From NCBI GenBank assembly GCA_050329935.1, contig JBHJOI010000027.1:28204-92203 (forward strand): DNA of 64,000 nt. Reading direction: 5' to 3'. Shown piece by piece: positions 27,173-35,107 of the stretch. This DNA comes from CAYSFW01 sp050329935. GTDB lineage: Bacteria; Pseudomonadota; Gammaproteobacteria; UWMA-0217. The notes below the pieces were generated by a model, which worked only from the letters and a program-made list of their open reading frames with translations, made no database searches and was not told the origin of the DNA. How positions within the stretch are numbered: the first letter of the stretch is position 1; each line of letters starts with the position of its first letter. The translations under genes were made by a program, and so were the position numbers.

Positions 27173-28897
27173 ATGGGAACGACGAATACGATTGTGGTGC
27201 CGGACATCGGTGGTTTCACGGGTGTCGAGGTCATCGAGGTTCTGGTCAAACCGGGCGACCGGATCGAGGTCGAACAGTCGTTGATCACGCTCGAGTCCGA
27301 CAAGGCCAGCATGGAGGTGCCTAGCCCTGGCGCTGGCGTGGTCAAGGCCGTGCTGGTGCGAAAGGGCGACCGGGTATCGCAAGGCGATTCGATTCTGGAG
27401 CTGATGGCGGCGTCGGAGGTCGTGGCGGAAGGTTCGGTATCCGAATCCTTGACGGTTGCCGCGCCCGCGCCGAGCTCGGGTGACGAGATCAGTGCGCAAG
27501 TCGTGGTGCTGGGTTCCGGTCCCGGCGGCTATACGGCGGCATTTCGCGCCGCGGATCTTGGCAAGCAGGTCGTGTTGATCGAGCGCTTTCCGCAGATCGG
27601 TGGCGTCTGTCTCAACGTCGGTTGCATTCCCTCCAAGGCGCTGCTGCACGTGGCGGACGTGATTCGCGAGGCATCCGAGTTCGCGGATTTGGGCGTCAGT
27701 TTTGGTGCGCCGTCGATCGATACCGACCGGCTGCGCGGCCACAAGAACAAGGTTGTCGGCAAGCTGACCGGGGGGCTCAAGCAGCTCGCGAAGCAGCGCG
27801 GGGTCAGGATTGTCCAGGGTTACGGGCGGTTCGCCAGCGCCAACACGATCACCGTAACGGGTGATGACGGTCAATCGACCGTGGTTCGGTTCGAGCATTG
27901 CATCATCGCGGCGGGTTCGCGCGTGACGAAATTGCCGTTCATTCCGTGGGATGATCCGCGGGTGATGGACTCGACCGATGCGCTTGAGCTTAACAGCATC
28001 CCCAAACGGATGTTGGTCATCGGCGGCGGCATCATCGGTCTCGAAATGGCGACGGTCTACCATGCGCTTGGGTCCGCGATCACGGTGGTCGAACTCACGC
28101 CGGGGTTGATGCCGGGCGCCGATCGCGATTTGATCCGAACATTCGAGAAGCTCGTTGGCAAACGGTACGAGCGCATTTTGACCAATACCAAGGTCGCCGC
28201 GGTCACACCGAACGACGACGGTCTGAAGTGCGGTTTTGAAGGGCCTAACGGTGTTTTCGAGGATACCTTCGATCGCGTGCTCGTCGCGATCGGTCGCAGT
28301 CCGAACGGCAAACTCATTGATGCGGAGCGTGCGGGTGTCACGGTCGACGAGCGCGGCTTCATACCGGTCGACAATCAGCAACGCACCAACGTGTCCCATA
28401 TCTTCGCGATCGGCGATGTCGTCGGGCAGCCCATGCTCGCGCACAAGGCTACCCACGAAGGAAAGGTCGCCGCGGAGGTCATCGCCGGCCACAAGGCGTT
28501 TTTCGATGCGCGCACGATTCCATCGGTCGCCTATACCGACCCGGAGGTCGCATGGTGCGGTTTGACCGAGGAGCAGGCGAAGGCGCAGGGCATCGCGTAT
28601 GAAAAAGGGGCATTTCCCTGGGCGGCCAGTGGTCGCGCGCTCAGCATGGGCGCGTCGGAGGGCATGACCAAAGTGCTGTTCGATGCCAAAACCAAGCGCG
28701 TCATCGGCGCCGGTATCATTGGCAAGAATGCCGGCGAATTGATCGCCGAGGCGGTCCTTGCGCTGGAGATGGGCGCGGACATGCGGGATCTCGCGTTGAC
28801 CATTCACCCTCACCCCACCCTGTCGGAAACGGTTTGTTTCGCTGCCGAAATGGCGGAAGGCACCATCACGGATCTTTATGTGGCGAAGCGCACATAA
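27173..28897 (+). CDS. lpdA: Dihydrolipoamide dehydrogenase with N-terminal lipoyl domain (E3)
   Basis: FAD enzyme that reoxidises the dihydrolipoyl groups with NAD+. 574 residues, about 100 longer than standard E3 because of an extra N-terminal lipoyl domain (Lys44 in ESDKAS) and linker. FAD motif GSGPGG at 114-119, redox disulfide Cys146-Cys151 (GGVCLNVGCIPSK), second nucleotide-binding motif (VIGGGIIGLE) and the C-terminal HPHPTLSE catalytic motif are intact. Last gene of the operon. The lipoyl domain is very similar to that of AceF, which suggests an in-operon domain duplication. Confidence 0.96.
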   Translation: MGTTNTIVVPDIGGFTGVEVIEVLVKPGDRIEVEQSLITLESDKASMEVPSPGAGVVKAVLVRKGDRVSQGDSILELMAASEVVAEGSVSESLTVAAPAPSSGDEISAQVVVLGSGPGGYTAAFRAADLGKQVVLIERFPQIGGVCLNVGCIPSKALLHVADVIREASEFADLGVSFGAPSIDTDRLRGHKNKVVGKLTGGLKQLAKQRGVRIVQGYGRFASANTITVTGDDGQSTVVRFEHCIIAAGSRVTKLPFIPWDDPRVMDSTDALELNSIPKRMLVIGGGIIGLEMATVYHALGSAITVVELTPGLMPGADRDLIRTFEKLVGKRYERILTNTKVAAVTPNDDGLKCGFEGPNGVFEDTFDRVLVAIGRSPNGKLIDAERAGVTVDERGFIPVDNQQRTNVSHIFAIGDVVGQPMLAHKATHEGKVAAEVIAGHKAFFDARTIPSVAYTDPEVAWCGLTEEQAKAQGIAYEKGAFPWAASGRALSMGASEGMTKVLFDAKTKRVIGAGIIGKNAGELIAEAVLALEMGADMRDLALTIHPHPTLSETVCFAAEMAEGTITDLYVAKRT

Positions 28898-28975
28898 ACG
28901 AAATCGGCCGCTGGCCGGCTTGGCCACCCTTCGCTAAAACCGCGATTCGATTCAAGCCTTTCAGGTCTATACGCT

Positions 28976-29161
28976 TGGTATAACGATACGGCACTTCATT
29001 GGGCCTCGCTTCGATAAGCCGTCGCGGCGTGGTGGTACCAGCCGCGTTCGGGCGATTAGCCCCCTCGTGGTGTGCGACCCCGAAGCCGGATTGCTCCATT
29101 CCAACAGCTTTACGACGATTGTCGGCGTGAGCGTATCGAGGCAAGGGGGCGATACGCTTTT
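28976..29161 (+). ncRNA. Candidate small RNA between lpdA and the GMC oxidoreductase
   Basis: An extended -10 box (TG-G-TATAAC, 28976-28984) lies about 80 bases after lpdA, and an intrinsic terminator ends at 29161. The region between has no ATG-started plus-strand frame. A transcript from about 28991 would be about 170 bases long. The -35 box is poor, and the terminator could instead end the pyruvate dehydrogenase message, leaving a 260-base 3' region. Existence of a separate RNA is inference. Confidence 0.35.
29130..29161 (+). terminator. Rho-independent terminator downstream of lpdA
   Basis: Perfect nine-base stem AGCGTATCG/CGATACGCT (29130-29138 and 29150-29158), 11-base loop, followed by TTT. 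It lies about 230 bases after the lpdA stop and about 190 bases before the next gene. Confidence 0.75.
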
Positions 29162-29228
29162 ACGCGGGAAACTTTGAATTCGGCGTCTTCTCGTCCGAAA
29201 TGACGTATGGCGCTGTGGCCCCAAGTGG

Positions 29229-29258
29229 TTGTGCTTCGCGAGCGCGGTAAATTATAGA
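29229..29258 (+). promoter_or_regulatory. Putative promoter of the GMC oxidoreductase gene
   Basis: TTGTGC at 29229-29234 and TATAGA at 29253-29258 with an 18-base spacer. The following about 90-base leader is notably AT-rich for this window (AAAAATAACAAAAATT just before the gene). Confidence 0.45.
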
Positions 29259-29347
29259 ATTGGAAGTTCTGCGGAGCTGGCTAAACAAGTCGGTTACCGG
29301 ACAATTCCAAATGAACCACGGAAAAATAACAAAAATTGTGGGGACGT

Positions 29348-31081
29348 ATGCAATATGACGCGAGAACTTTAGACCGATCAAGCGTGGTCAAGACGGATGT
29401 CTGCGTGATCGGCGCGGGTCCGGCTGGAATGACCTTGGCGCATGAGTTTCTGGGTAAGGGGTTGCGGGTCGCGGTGCTGGAAAGCGGTGGGACCAAGCCG
29501 GAGAAACAAGCCGACGATCTCAGCAAGGGCGAGCTCGGTGGTGTGCTGGATCAGGCGTTGCATGACGTCCACGCGCGCCAGGTCGGCGGAACCGCGAATC
29601 ACTGGATCATCAAGATGGCCGATAAGCGAAACGGCTTTCGCCATACGCCGCTCGATGCGATCGATTTCGAGCCGCGCGACCATATTCCCCACAGCGGTTG
29701 GCCAATCACCCGCGAGCAACTGGATCCGTATTACGGGCGTGTCCATCAGGTCTGCGAGATCGGCGCGTGCGAGTACGCCGCGGACTATTGGCGGGAGGCA
29801 ATCGCGAGCCCTTTGCTTGACGCGGGGGAGGCGTTGCAGTCGAGCGTGTTCACGTTCGGCGCGACTCACTTTTTCACTCACGATTGGCCCGATCAGTTCG
29901 CGCGCTCGAACGAGATTGATCTCTACACGCACGCGACCGTCGTCGAATTGCTGACCGATGATGAGGGTCAGCAGGTCACCCGCGCGGTGGTTCGAGTGCC
30001 GGGCGGCAATGAGATCCTGTTCGAGGCCCAGGAGTTCGTCATCGCCGCGGGCGGTTTCGATACCGCGCGCCTACTGCTCAGTTCGAATCGCCGACATCCG
30101 AACGGATTGGGGAATCAACACGATGTCGTCGGTCGCTATTACATCGACCACGGCGTCGTCTTGCACGGTTACTTCTATCCAAGCGATCCCGCGCTGATGC
30201 GCAAATTGGCTTTCTACGACTTGCGCCTGGTCGCCGGCGCATCGATCCTAGGAAAGTTCGCCTTGTCCGAGGAGACACGACGCCGCGAACGGTTGCGGAA
30301 TCTGGGGGCAATGATTTTTCCGAAACCTCGCGATATCGACCAGGACGCGTTCGATAGTCTGCAACAGATTGCGTGGGCGCTGCACGGTCGGCGCTGGCCG
30401 TCGGATCTGAGCGAAAAGATCCTCAACATCGCGCGTGGTTGGCGCTACCTCGCGCACGTGTTTTACCAGCGTTTCCGCCACGACGCGGGTTTGATGCCGG
30501 GCCTCGCGCAGGGCGGGTGGTCAAGGCTCCCCGACCTCGAGCGTCGTTTCTCGCGCCTCGAACTCATATCCTTGACCGAGCAGACACCGAATCCGAACAA
30601 TCGGGTCACCTTGATCGATGACCGCGATGCGCTGGGTTGTCGCCGCATCAAGGCGCACATGGACTGGAACCCCGAGGATCTTGACAGCATACGACGCACC
30701 GAGCGGCTACTCGTGGAGTCACTGCGCGAGGCAGGTTTCGGCCGCTTCGAGCCGCATTCGGCCGACGGTGAGATCGCGTTCTATTCGCGCACCGCGCACC
30801 ATATCATGGGTACCGCGCGGATGAGCGACGATCCCAGGTTCGGCGTGGTCGACCGGGATTGCAGGGTGCATGGCGTCGCGAATCTCCATATCGCCAGTAG
30901 CGCGGTCTTCACGACAGGCGGTTATGCCAATCCAACCTTGACGATTCTGGCCTTGGCGATCCGCTTGGCCGACACGCTCAAGGCGCGGTTGGACCAGGCG
31001 CCGCGACTCGATGACAACGTGCTGTTGTTTCCCGAGGCGCCGCGTGGCAATGGCAGCGATGTGGCGCGGAAGTGCGCTTAG
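29348..31081 (+). CDS. GMC-family FAD-dependent oxidoreductase
   Basis: 577 residues. The N-terminal dinucleotide-binding motif is DVCVIGAGPAGMTLA with VLESGG at the second strand; the C-terminal GMC domain has AHHIMGTARMSDDP and the NLHIASSAVFTTGGYANPTLT motif that holds the catalytic region near the flavin. The family oxidises alcohols or sugars. The substrate is unknown; no twin-arginine or other signal is seen, so it is probably cytoplasmic. The ATG at 29348 has GGGG upstream; an in-frame TTG at 29336 is less likely. Convergent with a cytochrome b gene, which is only suggestive of a link. Confidence 0.8.
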   Translation: MQYDARTLDRSSVVKTDVCVIGAGPAGMTLAHEFLGKGLRVAVLESGGTKPEKQADDLSKGELGGVLDQALHDVHARQVGGTANHWIIKMADKRNGFRHTPLDAIDFEPRDHIPHSGWPITREQLDPYYGRVHQVCEIGACEYAADYWREAIASPLLDAGEALQSSVFTFGATHFFTHDWPDQFARSNEIDLYTHATVVELLTDDEGQQVTRAVVRVPGGNEILFEAQEFVIAAGGFDTARLLLSSNRRHPNGLGNQHDVVGRYYIDHGVVLHGYFYPSDPALMRKLAFYDLRLVAGASILGKFALSEETRRRERLRNLGAMIFPKPRDIDQDAFDSLQQIAWALHGRRWPSDLSEKILNIARGWRYLAHVFYQRFRHDAGLMPGLAQGGWSRLPDLERRFSRLELISLTEQTPNPNNRVTLIDDRDALGCRRIKAHMDWNPEDLDSIRRTERLLVESLREAGFGRFEPHSADGEIAFYSRTAHHIMGTARMSDDPRFGVVDRDCRVHGVANLHIASSAVFTTGGYANPTLTILALAIRLADTLKARLDQAPRLDDNVLLFPEAPRGNGSDVARKCA

Positions 31082-31119
31082 TGCGGGTCGGGTGTTGTTT
31101 GGCTGGGCCGAAGGCGGCT

Positions 31120-31818
31120 TTAGTCGCTTGGCGGCGGCTGTGGCTTGGGTGATTCAGCGGTGATCGCCGACAATCGATCGCGTGAAACCCCCTGTTCGAT
31201 CCCTCGTTGAACACCGAAATTCGGTTGTGGCTTCTCAATCACGAAAATGCGATGCCCGTTGATCATGGCCGAGACGTCCGCGCCGCTGCCCTTCAAGTCA
31301 TGCCAGAATGCAGTAAGCGTGTGCACCACGGCAAAGCCGAGCAGGATTCGAGCCCCTGTCGTGTGAAGATCCTGGGTGGTTTCTGGCACGAACACGGCGC
31401 CGCTGGTGTAGCTGAATCCGGTGACCATCTGGAGCAAGAGCACCGCGAAGAACGCCAGATAGAGTGGCATCCAGAGCGGATTGTGCGCGTACGATTTCGG
31501 TAGCGGCGATTTGCCGAGTGTGAGATAGAACTTCAGCATCGCCAGCGCCCCTTTGAGTTCCAGGCGGCCAGGAATCAAGGCTCCTAGTAGATCGGTCCGG
31601 CGCCCGAAAAACAGCAGATAGATCCGCAAGAAGAACACTGCCAGCAGAACATGCCCAGCCATATAGTGGTAGTCGCGCGCGGCAATCGCGAGATCGGGCG
31701 CGACCCGGGTAAGTAGACCGGTCAGCAGCAAGGCGAGCACCAGCAGCGTCATCGCCCAGTGCGAAAAGCGCAATAGACCGCTCCAGACCCCGATACGGCG
31801 TAGAGTAGGGTGACTCAT
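31120..31818 (-). CDS. Di-haem cytochrome b (b561/hydrogenase cytochrome b family)
   Basis: 232-residue inner-membrane protein with four main hydrophobic helices (about 20-38, 50-70, 115-137, 150-172). Candidate haem ligands are His20, His51, His56, His152, His166 and His173, matching the pattern of PF01292 cytochromes. The C-terminal 45 residues are cytoplasmic, proline-rich and low in complexity. It follows the rubredoxin gene at 58 bases on the same strand, so the two are probably co-transcribed. The physiological electron donor is unknown. Confidence 0.82.
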   Translation of the reverse strand: MSHPTLRRIGVWSGLLRFSHWAMTLLVLALLLTGLLTRVAPDLAIAARDYHYMAGHVLLAVFFLRIYLLFFGRRTDLLGALIPGRLELKGALAMLKFYLTLGKSPLPKSYAHNPLWMPLYLAFFAVLLLQMVTGFSYTSGAVFVPETTQDLHTTGARILLGFAVVHTLTAFWHDLKGSGADVSAMINGHRIFVIEKPQPNFGVQRGIEQGVSRDRLSAITAESPKPQPPPSD

Positions 31819-31876
31819 GCGGGTTTATGCCCTCAGCTTCGAAGGTCGTTCAGAGGCACGGCGGTGGGGGCGTCCG

Positions 31877-32041
31877 TTAGATCTCGACCATCTCAAAATC
31901 GTCCTTGCCCGCGCCGCATTCCGGACACACCCAGTTCATCGGTACATCCTCCCAGGCGGTGCCCGGCGCGATGCCCTCATCGGGCGAGCCCTCGGCCTCG
32001 TCGTAGACAAACCCACAAATAACGCACATATACTTTTTCAT
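31877..32041 (-). CDS. rubA: Rubredoxin
   Basis: 54-residue electron carrier with one iron held by four cysteines: Cys6 and Cys9 (CVICG), Cys39 and Cys42 (CPECG). The family's YDEAEG and WVCPECG are intact. Start at the ATG 32041, giving MKKYMCVICG. Divergent from thiD; a rubredoxin next to thiD-thiE is a recurring arrangement in this class. Likely in one transcript with the downstream cytochrome b gene. Confidence 0.95.
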   Translation of the reverse strand: MKKYMCVICGFVYDEAEGSPDEGIAPGTAWEDVPMNWVCPECGAGKDDFEMVEI

Positions 32042-32234
32042 GCTTGTCGCGGCGGCGGAGAATCTCAAGGGCGCGTATTCTCACACGCTCTGCCGGGCGA
32101 GGGAAATCCCCTTACGGGAGGGCGCGAAGGTTGGTGTCAAGACGCGATGGCGAGATTCGCGGTTACGGGTCTATCGGTGGGTGGCACTGGGTCTACCCTA
32201 GCGAGTTCAATCAATTGTGGAGGGTTTTATCTGA

Positions 32235-33041
32235 ATGAAAATGCCGGCGCCAGTGGTCATGCTGTTTTCAGGTCTGGATCCCACCGGAGGCGCGGGGATA
32301 CAGGCGGACATCGAGGCGGCCGCGAGCATGGGGTGCCATGCGGCCCCGATCGTGACCTGTCTGACCGTGCAGAACACGCAAAACGTCATCGGCGTATCCC
32401 CCGTCAAACCTTCGCTGATTGTGGAGCAGGCGCGGGCGGTGCTCGAGGATATGCCGGTCAAGGCTTTTAAATGTGGCCTGTTGGGTTCGGTGGAACTGGT
32501 CGAGGCGCTACATACATTGTTGCGTGATTATCCTGACCTGCCGCTGGTGCTGGATCCCGTGTTTCTGGCCGGCGGCGGCGCGGAACTCACCGACTCCGAG
32601 ACCTTGTTCGCCATCCGCGACTTGCTGTTGCCGCGGGCGACCGTGGTAACTCCCAATACACCTGAATTACGCGCGTTGGCGAGCGGATCCGGTTCGGATA
32701 CGCTCGAGGCATGCGCGATGGAGGTGTTGTCTCATGGCTGCGATTTTGTGTTGGTGACCGGCGCGCACGAGACGACGGCGAAGGTCGTCAACACGCTCTA
32801 CGGCAATCACCGACGACTTCAGGAATATCAGTGGGAGCGTCTGCCCGGCGTCTACCATGGTTCGGGTTGTACCCTGGCCTCGGCGATCGCCGGCTTGCTC
32901 GCGCAGGGACAGGAGCCGTTCTCTGCAATTTCGGCCGCCCAGCGATACACCTGGAATACGCTCAAGCACGCCGAGCATCTGGGCATGGGGCAGATGATTC
33001 CCGACCGACTGTACTGGGCGGGCAATGTCGAGGCCGAATGA
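32235..33041 (+). CDS. thiD: ThiD, hydroxymethylpyrimidine/phosphomethylpyrimidine kinase
   Basis: Ribokinase-fold enzyme that phosphorylates the pyrimidine half of thiamine twice. 268 residues with the N-terminal SGLDPTGGAGIQAD motif and the C-terminal anion-hole GSGCTLASAI. An AGGG tract lies about 11 bases before the ATG. The ThiE start overlaps its stop. The 190-base leader shows no TPP riboswitch motif (no CTGAGA core was found). Confidence 0.94.
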   Translation: MKMPAPVVMLFSGLDPTGGAGIQADIEAAASMGCHAAPIVTCLTVQNTQNVIGVSPVKPSLIVEQARAVLEDMPVKAFKCGLLGSVELVEALHTLLRDYPDLPLVLDPVFLAGGGAELTDSETLFAIRDLLLPRATVVTPNTPELRALASGSGSDTLEACAMEVLSHGCDFVLVTGAHETTAKVVNTLYGNHRRLQEYQWERLPGVYHGSGCTLASAIAGLLAQGQEPFSAISAAQRYTWNTLKHAEHLGMGQMIPDRLYWAGNVEAE

Positions 33042-33688
33042 CCACTAAGCTACCTGCGGTTGACGATCGCGCGCGATGGCGCGGGCTTTATGCCATCACC
33101 CGCGAATGTGACCGAGATCCGCAACGCTGGCTGAATGATATCGAAGCCGCGCTACGGGGCGGTGCGCGGTACCTGCAGTATCGCGACAAGCGTGCCGATT
33201 TGCCGAGGCGGCTCGAGGAGGCGCGAGCGTTACGCGCGCTGACGTCCAAGCATGGTGTTTATCTGATCATCAACGACGATCTCGAACTTGCCGAGGCTGT
33301 TGGTGCGGATGGACTGCATCTCGGTCGCGATGACGCAAGTCTCGCCGTGGCACGGGGCCGACTGGGTCCGGAAGCGATTATTGGGGTGTCGTGTTACGCG
33401 CAGCTCGAGCGCGCGATTCAGGCGGAGCGCGAGGGTGCTAGCTACGTGGCGTTCGGCAGTTTCTTTCCGTCGCCGACCAAGCCGCAGGCCGAACGCGCCG
33501 ACACGAGCTTGCTCGCGGCCTGGCGTATGCGCCCGACGCCGGTCTGCGCGATAGGCGGCATTACGCTCGAGAATGCGCGAGACCTGGTGACGGCGGGCGC
33601 GGATATGGTCGCGGTCATCAGTGCGCTATGGGACTCCGCGAATATCGAGGAAACGGCGCGGTCGTTCGCACTTCGTTCGTCGGGTTGA
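33038..33688 (+). CDS. thiE: ThiE, thiamine phosphate synthase
   Basis: TIM-barrel enzyme that couples pyrimidine pyrophosphate to thiazole phosphate. 216 residues. The phosphate- and pyrophosphate-binding motifs QYRDK, INDD, GLHLGRDD, FGSFFPSPTKP and AIGGI are intact. ATG overlaps the thiD TGA (ATGA), so the pair is translationally coupled. It is the second ThiE-fold protein in the window, and the one with a complete active site. Confidence 0.95.
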   Translation: MTTKLPAVDDRARWRGLYAITRECDRDPQRWLNDIEAALRGGARYLQYRDKRADLPRRLEEARALRALTSKHGVYLIINDDLELAEAVGADGLHLGRDDASLAVARGRLGPEAIIGVSCYAQLERAIQAEREGASYVAFGSFFPSPTKPQAERADTSLLAAWRMRPTPVCAIGGITLENARDLVTAGADMVAVISALWDSANIEETARSFALRSSG

Positions 33689-33768
33689 GCTGCCAGCCTC
33701 TCGGTCAAGTCGAGCGACTGCTCGGCGATTTAAGCGCGATGGGCGTGTGCGCAAGTCGCGGCGCGGTG

Positions 33769-34944
33769 TCAGAGCCCTAGTGGCTGCAAATTAACGTTGA
33801 TGTCTATCTCGCGCGGTGGTTCGGTGCCCACCGTGCGTCGCAGCCGGGCAGTCACGTTGTCGCCGGGCTTGCGATCGAGCAGGCCGAGCTTGATATCGGT
33901 GAGATTGCTGACCGGCACCCCGTCGAGCGCGAGGATCAGGTCGCCCGCATGGGCGCCTGCCAATAGCATCGCGCTACCCGCGGGTAGCTCCTTGATCGCC
34001 ATGTGTGCGTGCTGTTGCTCAAGGAACACGCCCAGGATGCCGCCGGGGGGGAGGCTGGCGGGTTCGGTCTTCAGATAGAAATCGATATGCTCGGCGATTG
34101 CGGGTAGCGGCAGCGTGCTGGTTACCGTGGCCGTCGGCACGGTTTCGTATTGTCGCAGGACGTGCGGAATTCCCGCGACGTTGCTGACATGCCCGACGCC
34201 GGCGAACACCGCGACCCGGTGCTCCGGGTGTTGGCGCAGATAGCGCCCGACGTTGGCGGCCATCGTCGCATCCCAGACGCGCTGGACCGCGAGAAAGTTG
34301 TCGAAGTCGCCGTCGCGCCCTTCGTGCTGCGCGTAGACTTCGCGCAGTTTGGTCGTATATTCGGGCGTCGCGGGCGGAATGGTTTCGGGCAGCTTCGCGC
34401 GTTCCTCGGGGCTCAGACTGGCAAGTCCGGTCGCGCCAATCTTGCGCGTGAGTTCACGCTCGGCGTTGAGTGCCAGAACTGGCAAACGGTGCTCGCGCGC
34501 GAACTGAAGAATCGGTCGCAACATGCGGTAATCGAAGCGCCAGCGTTCGTAGTATTCAGTGCGATGCAGCAACTCGCGTTCATCGATCTCCCCGGCAATA
34601 AAGCGGTCCAGTTCCGCCTGGAACGGTTGCTGGAACCACTCGACGCCGATCGCGAGTTTCGGATCCTGCTGATACATGGCGCGCAGGATCGCGAGCTGGC
34701 TCAGGTGGTGGTCGTAACGGTCGTGCACTTCGCCCACGAACACGACCTTGCGGTCGGCGATAGCACGCACGAATTCCGCGAAACTGAGCGTACGCCCACT
34801 TGCTTCGACCGCGGGCGCGAAGTTATCCAGATGTGACAACACGTCCGCCTGATTCCGATGCTCGTAAACAAGGGTGCGCGGACCCGGGTTGCTACAACTC
34901 GCGGTGGAGACCAGCAGGAGGATGCCAAGCACCCTGGCGTTCAT
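33769..34944 (-). CDS. ChaN-like lipoprotein with C-terminal PDZ domain
   Basis: 391 residues. A lipoprotein signal peptide (lipid-modified Cys expected in STASC, about residue 17) precedes a ChaN/DUF399 domain with the haem- or iron-associated start FVGEVHD and the GVEWF and GVGHVSN motifs. A C-terminal PDZ domain (about 300-385, GAHAGDLILALDGVPV) follows. ChaN of Campylobacter (its best-studied relative) binds haem; an iron-related role here is inference. The ATG at 34944 is chosen for the signal peptide; the frame is open 40 codons upstream. Confidence 0.82.
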   Translation of the reverse strand: MNARVLGILLLVSTASCSNPGPRTLVYEHRNQADVLSHLDNFAPAVEASGRTLSFAEFVRAIADRKVVFVGEVHDRYDHHLSQLAILRAMYQQDPKLAIGVEWFQQPFQAELDRFIAGEIDERELLHRTEYYERWRFDYRMLRPILQFAREHRLPVLALNAERELTRKIGATGLASLSPEERAKLPETIPPATPEYTTKLREVYAQHEGRDGDFDNFLAVQRVWDATMAANVGRYLRQHPEHRVAVFAGVGHVSNVAGIPHVLRQYETVPTATVTSTLPLPAIAEHIDFYLKTEPASLPPGGILGVFLEQQHAHMAIKELPAGSAMLLAGAHAGDLILALDGVPVSNLTDIKLGLLDRKPGDNVTARLRRTVGTEPPREIDINVNLQPLGL

Positions 34945-35107
34945 GCGTTGCTTAGGCACGTCTCTTTGTCTCTGGCGGGATTTTAATGGTAACTGATACG
35001 TCGCAAAGCGTCGCGCCGCTTGGGTATCTTTGCAAGTTGGAGGCGTCTGGATGCGGTTGGTCATGGGTTACAATGCAACTCGATCGAGTGAATCTGGACC
35101 TGGAAGC

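Noticed and set aside
27089..28927. Antisense open frame of 612 codons under lpdA
   Set aside because: Same reasoning: opposite a conserved gene, low-complexity translation, no ribosome site.
28898..29130. tRNA gene
   Set aside because: A TTCGATTC string resembles a T-loop, but no acceptor stem, anticodon arm or correct spacing is present.
32042..32234. TPP riboswitch before thiD
   Set aside because: I looked for the CTGAGA core and the GCGNAGGGA region and found neither in a suitable arrangement.
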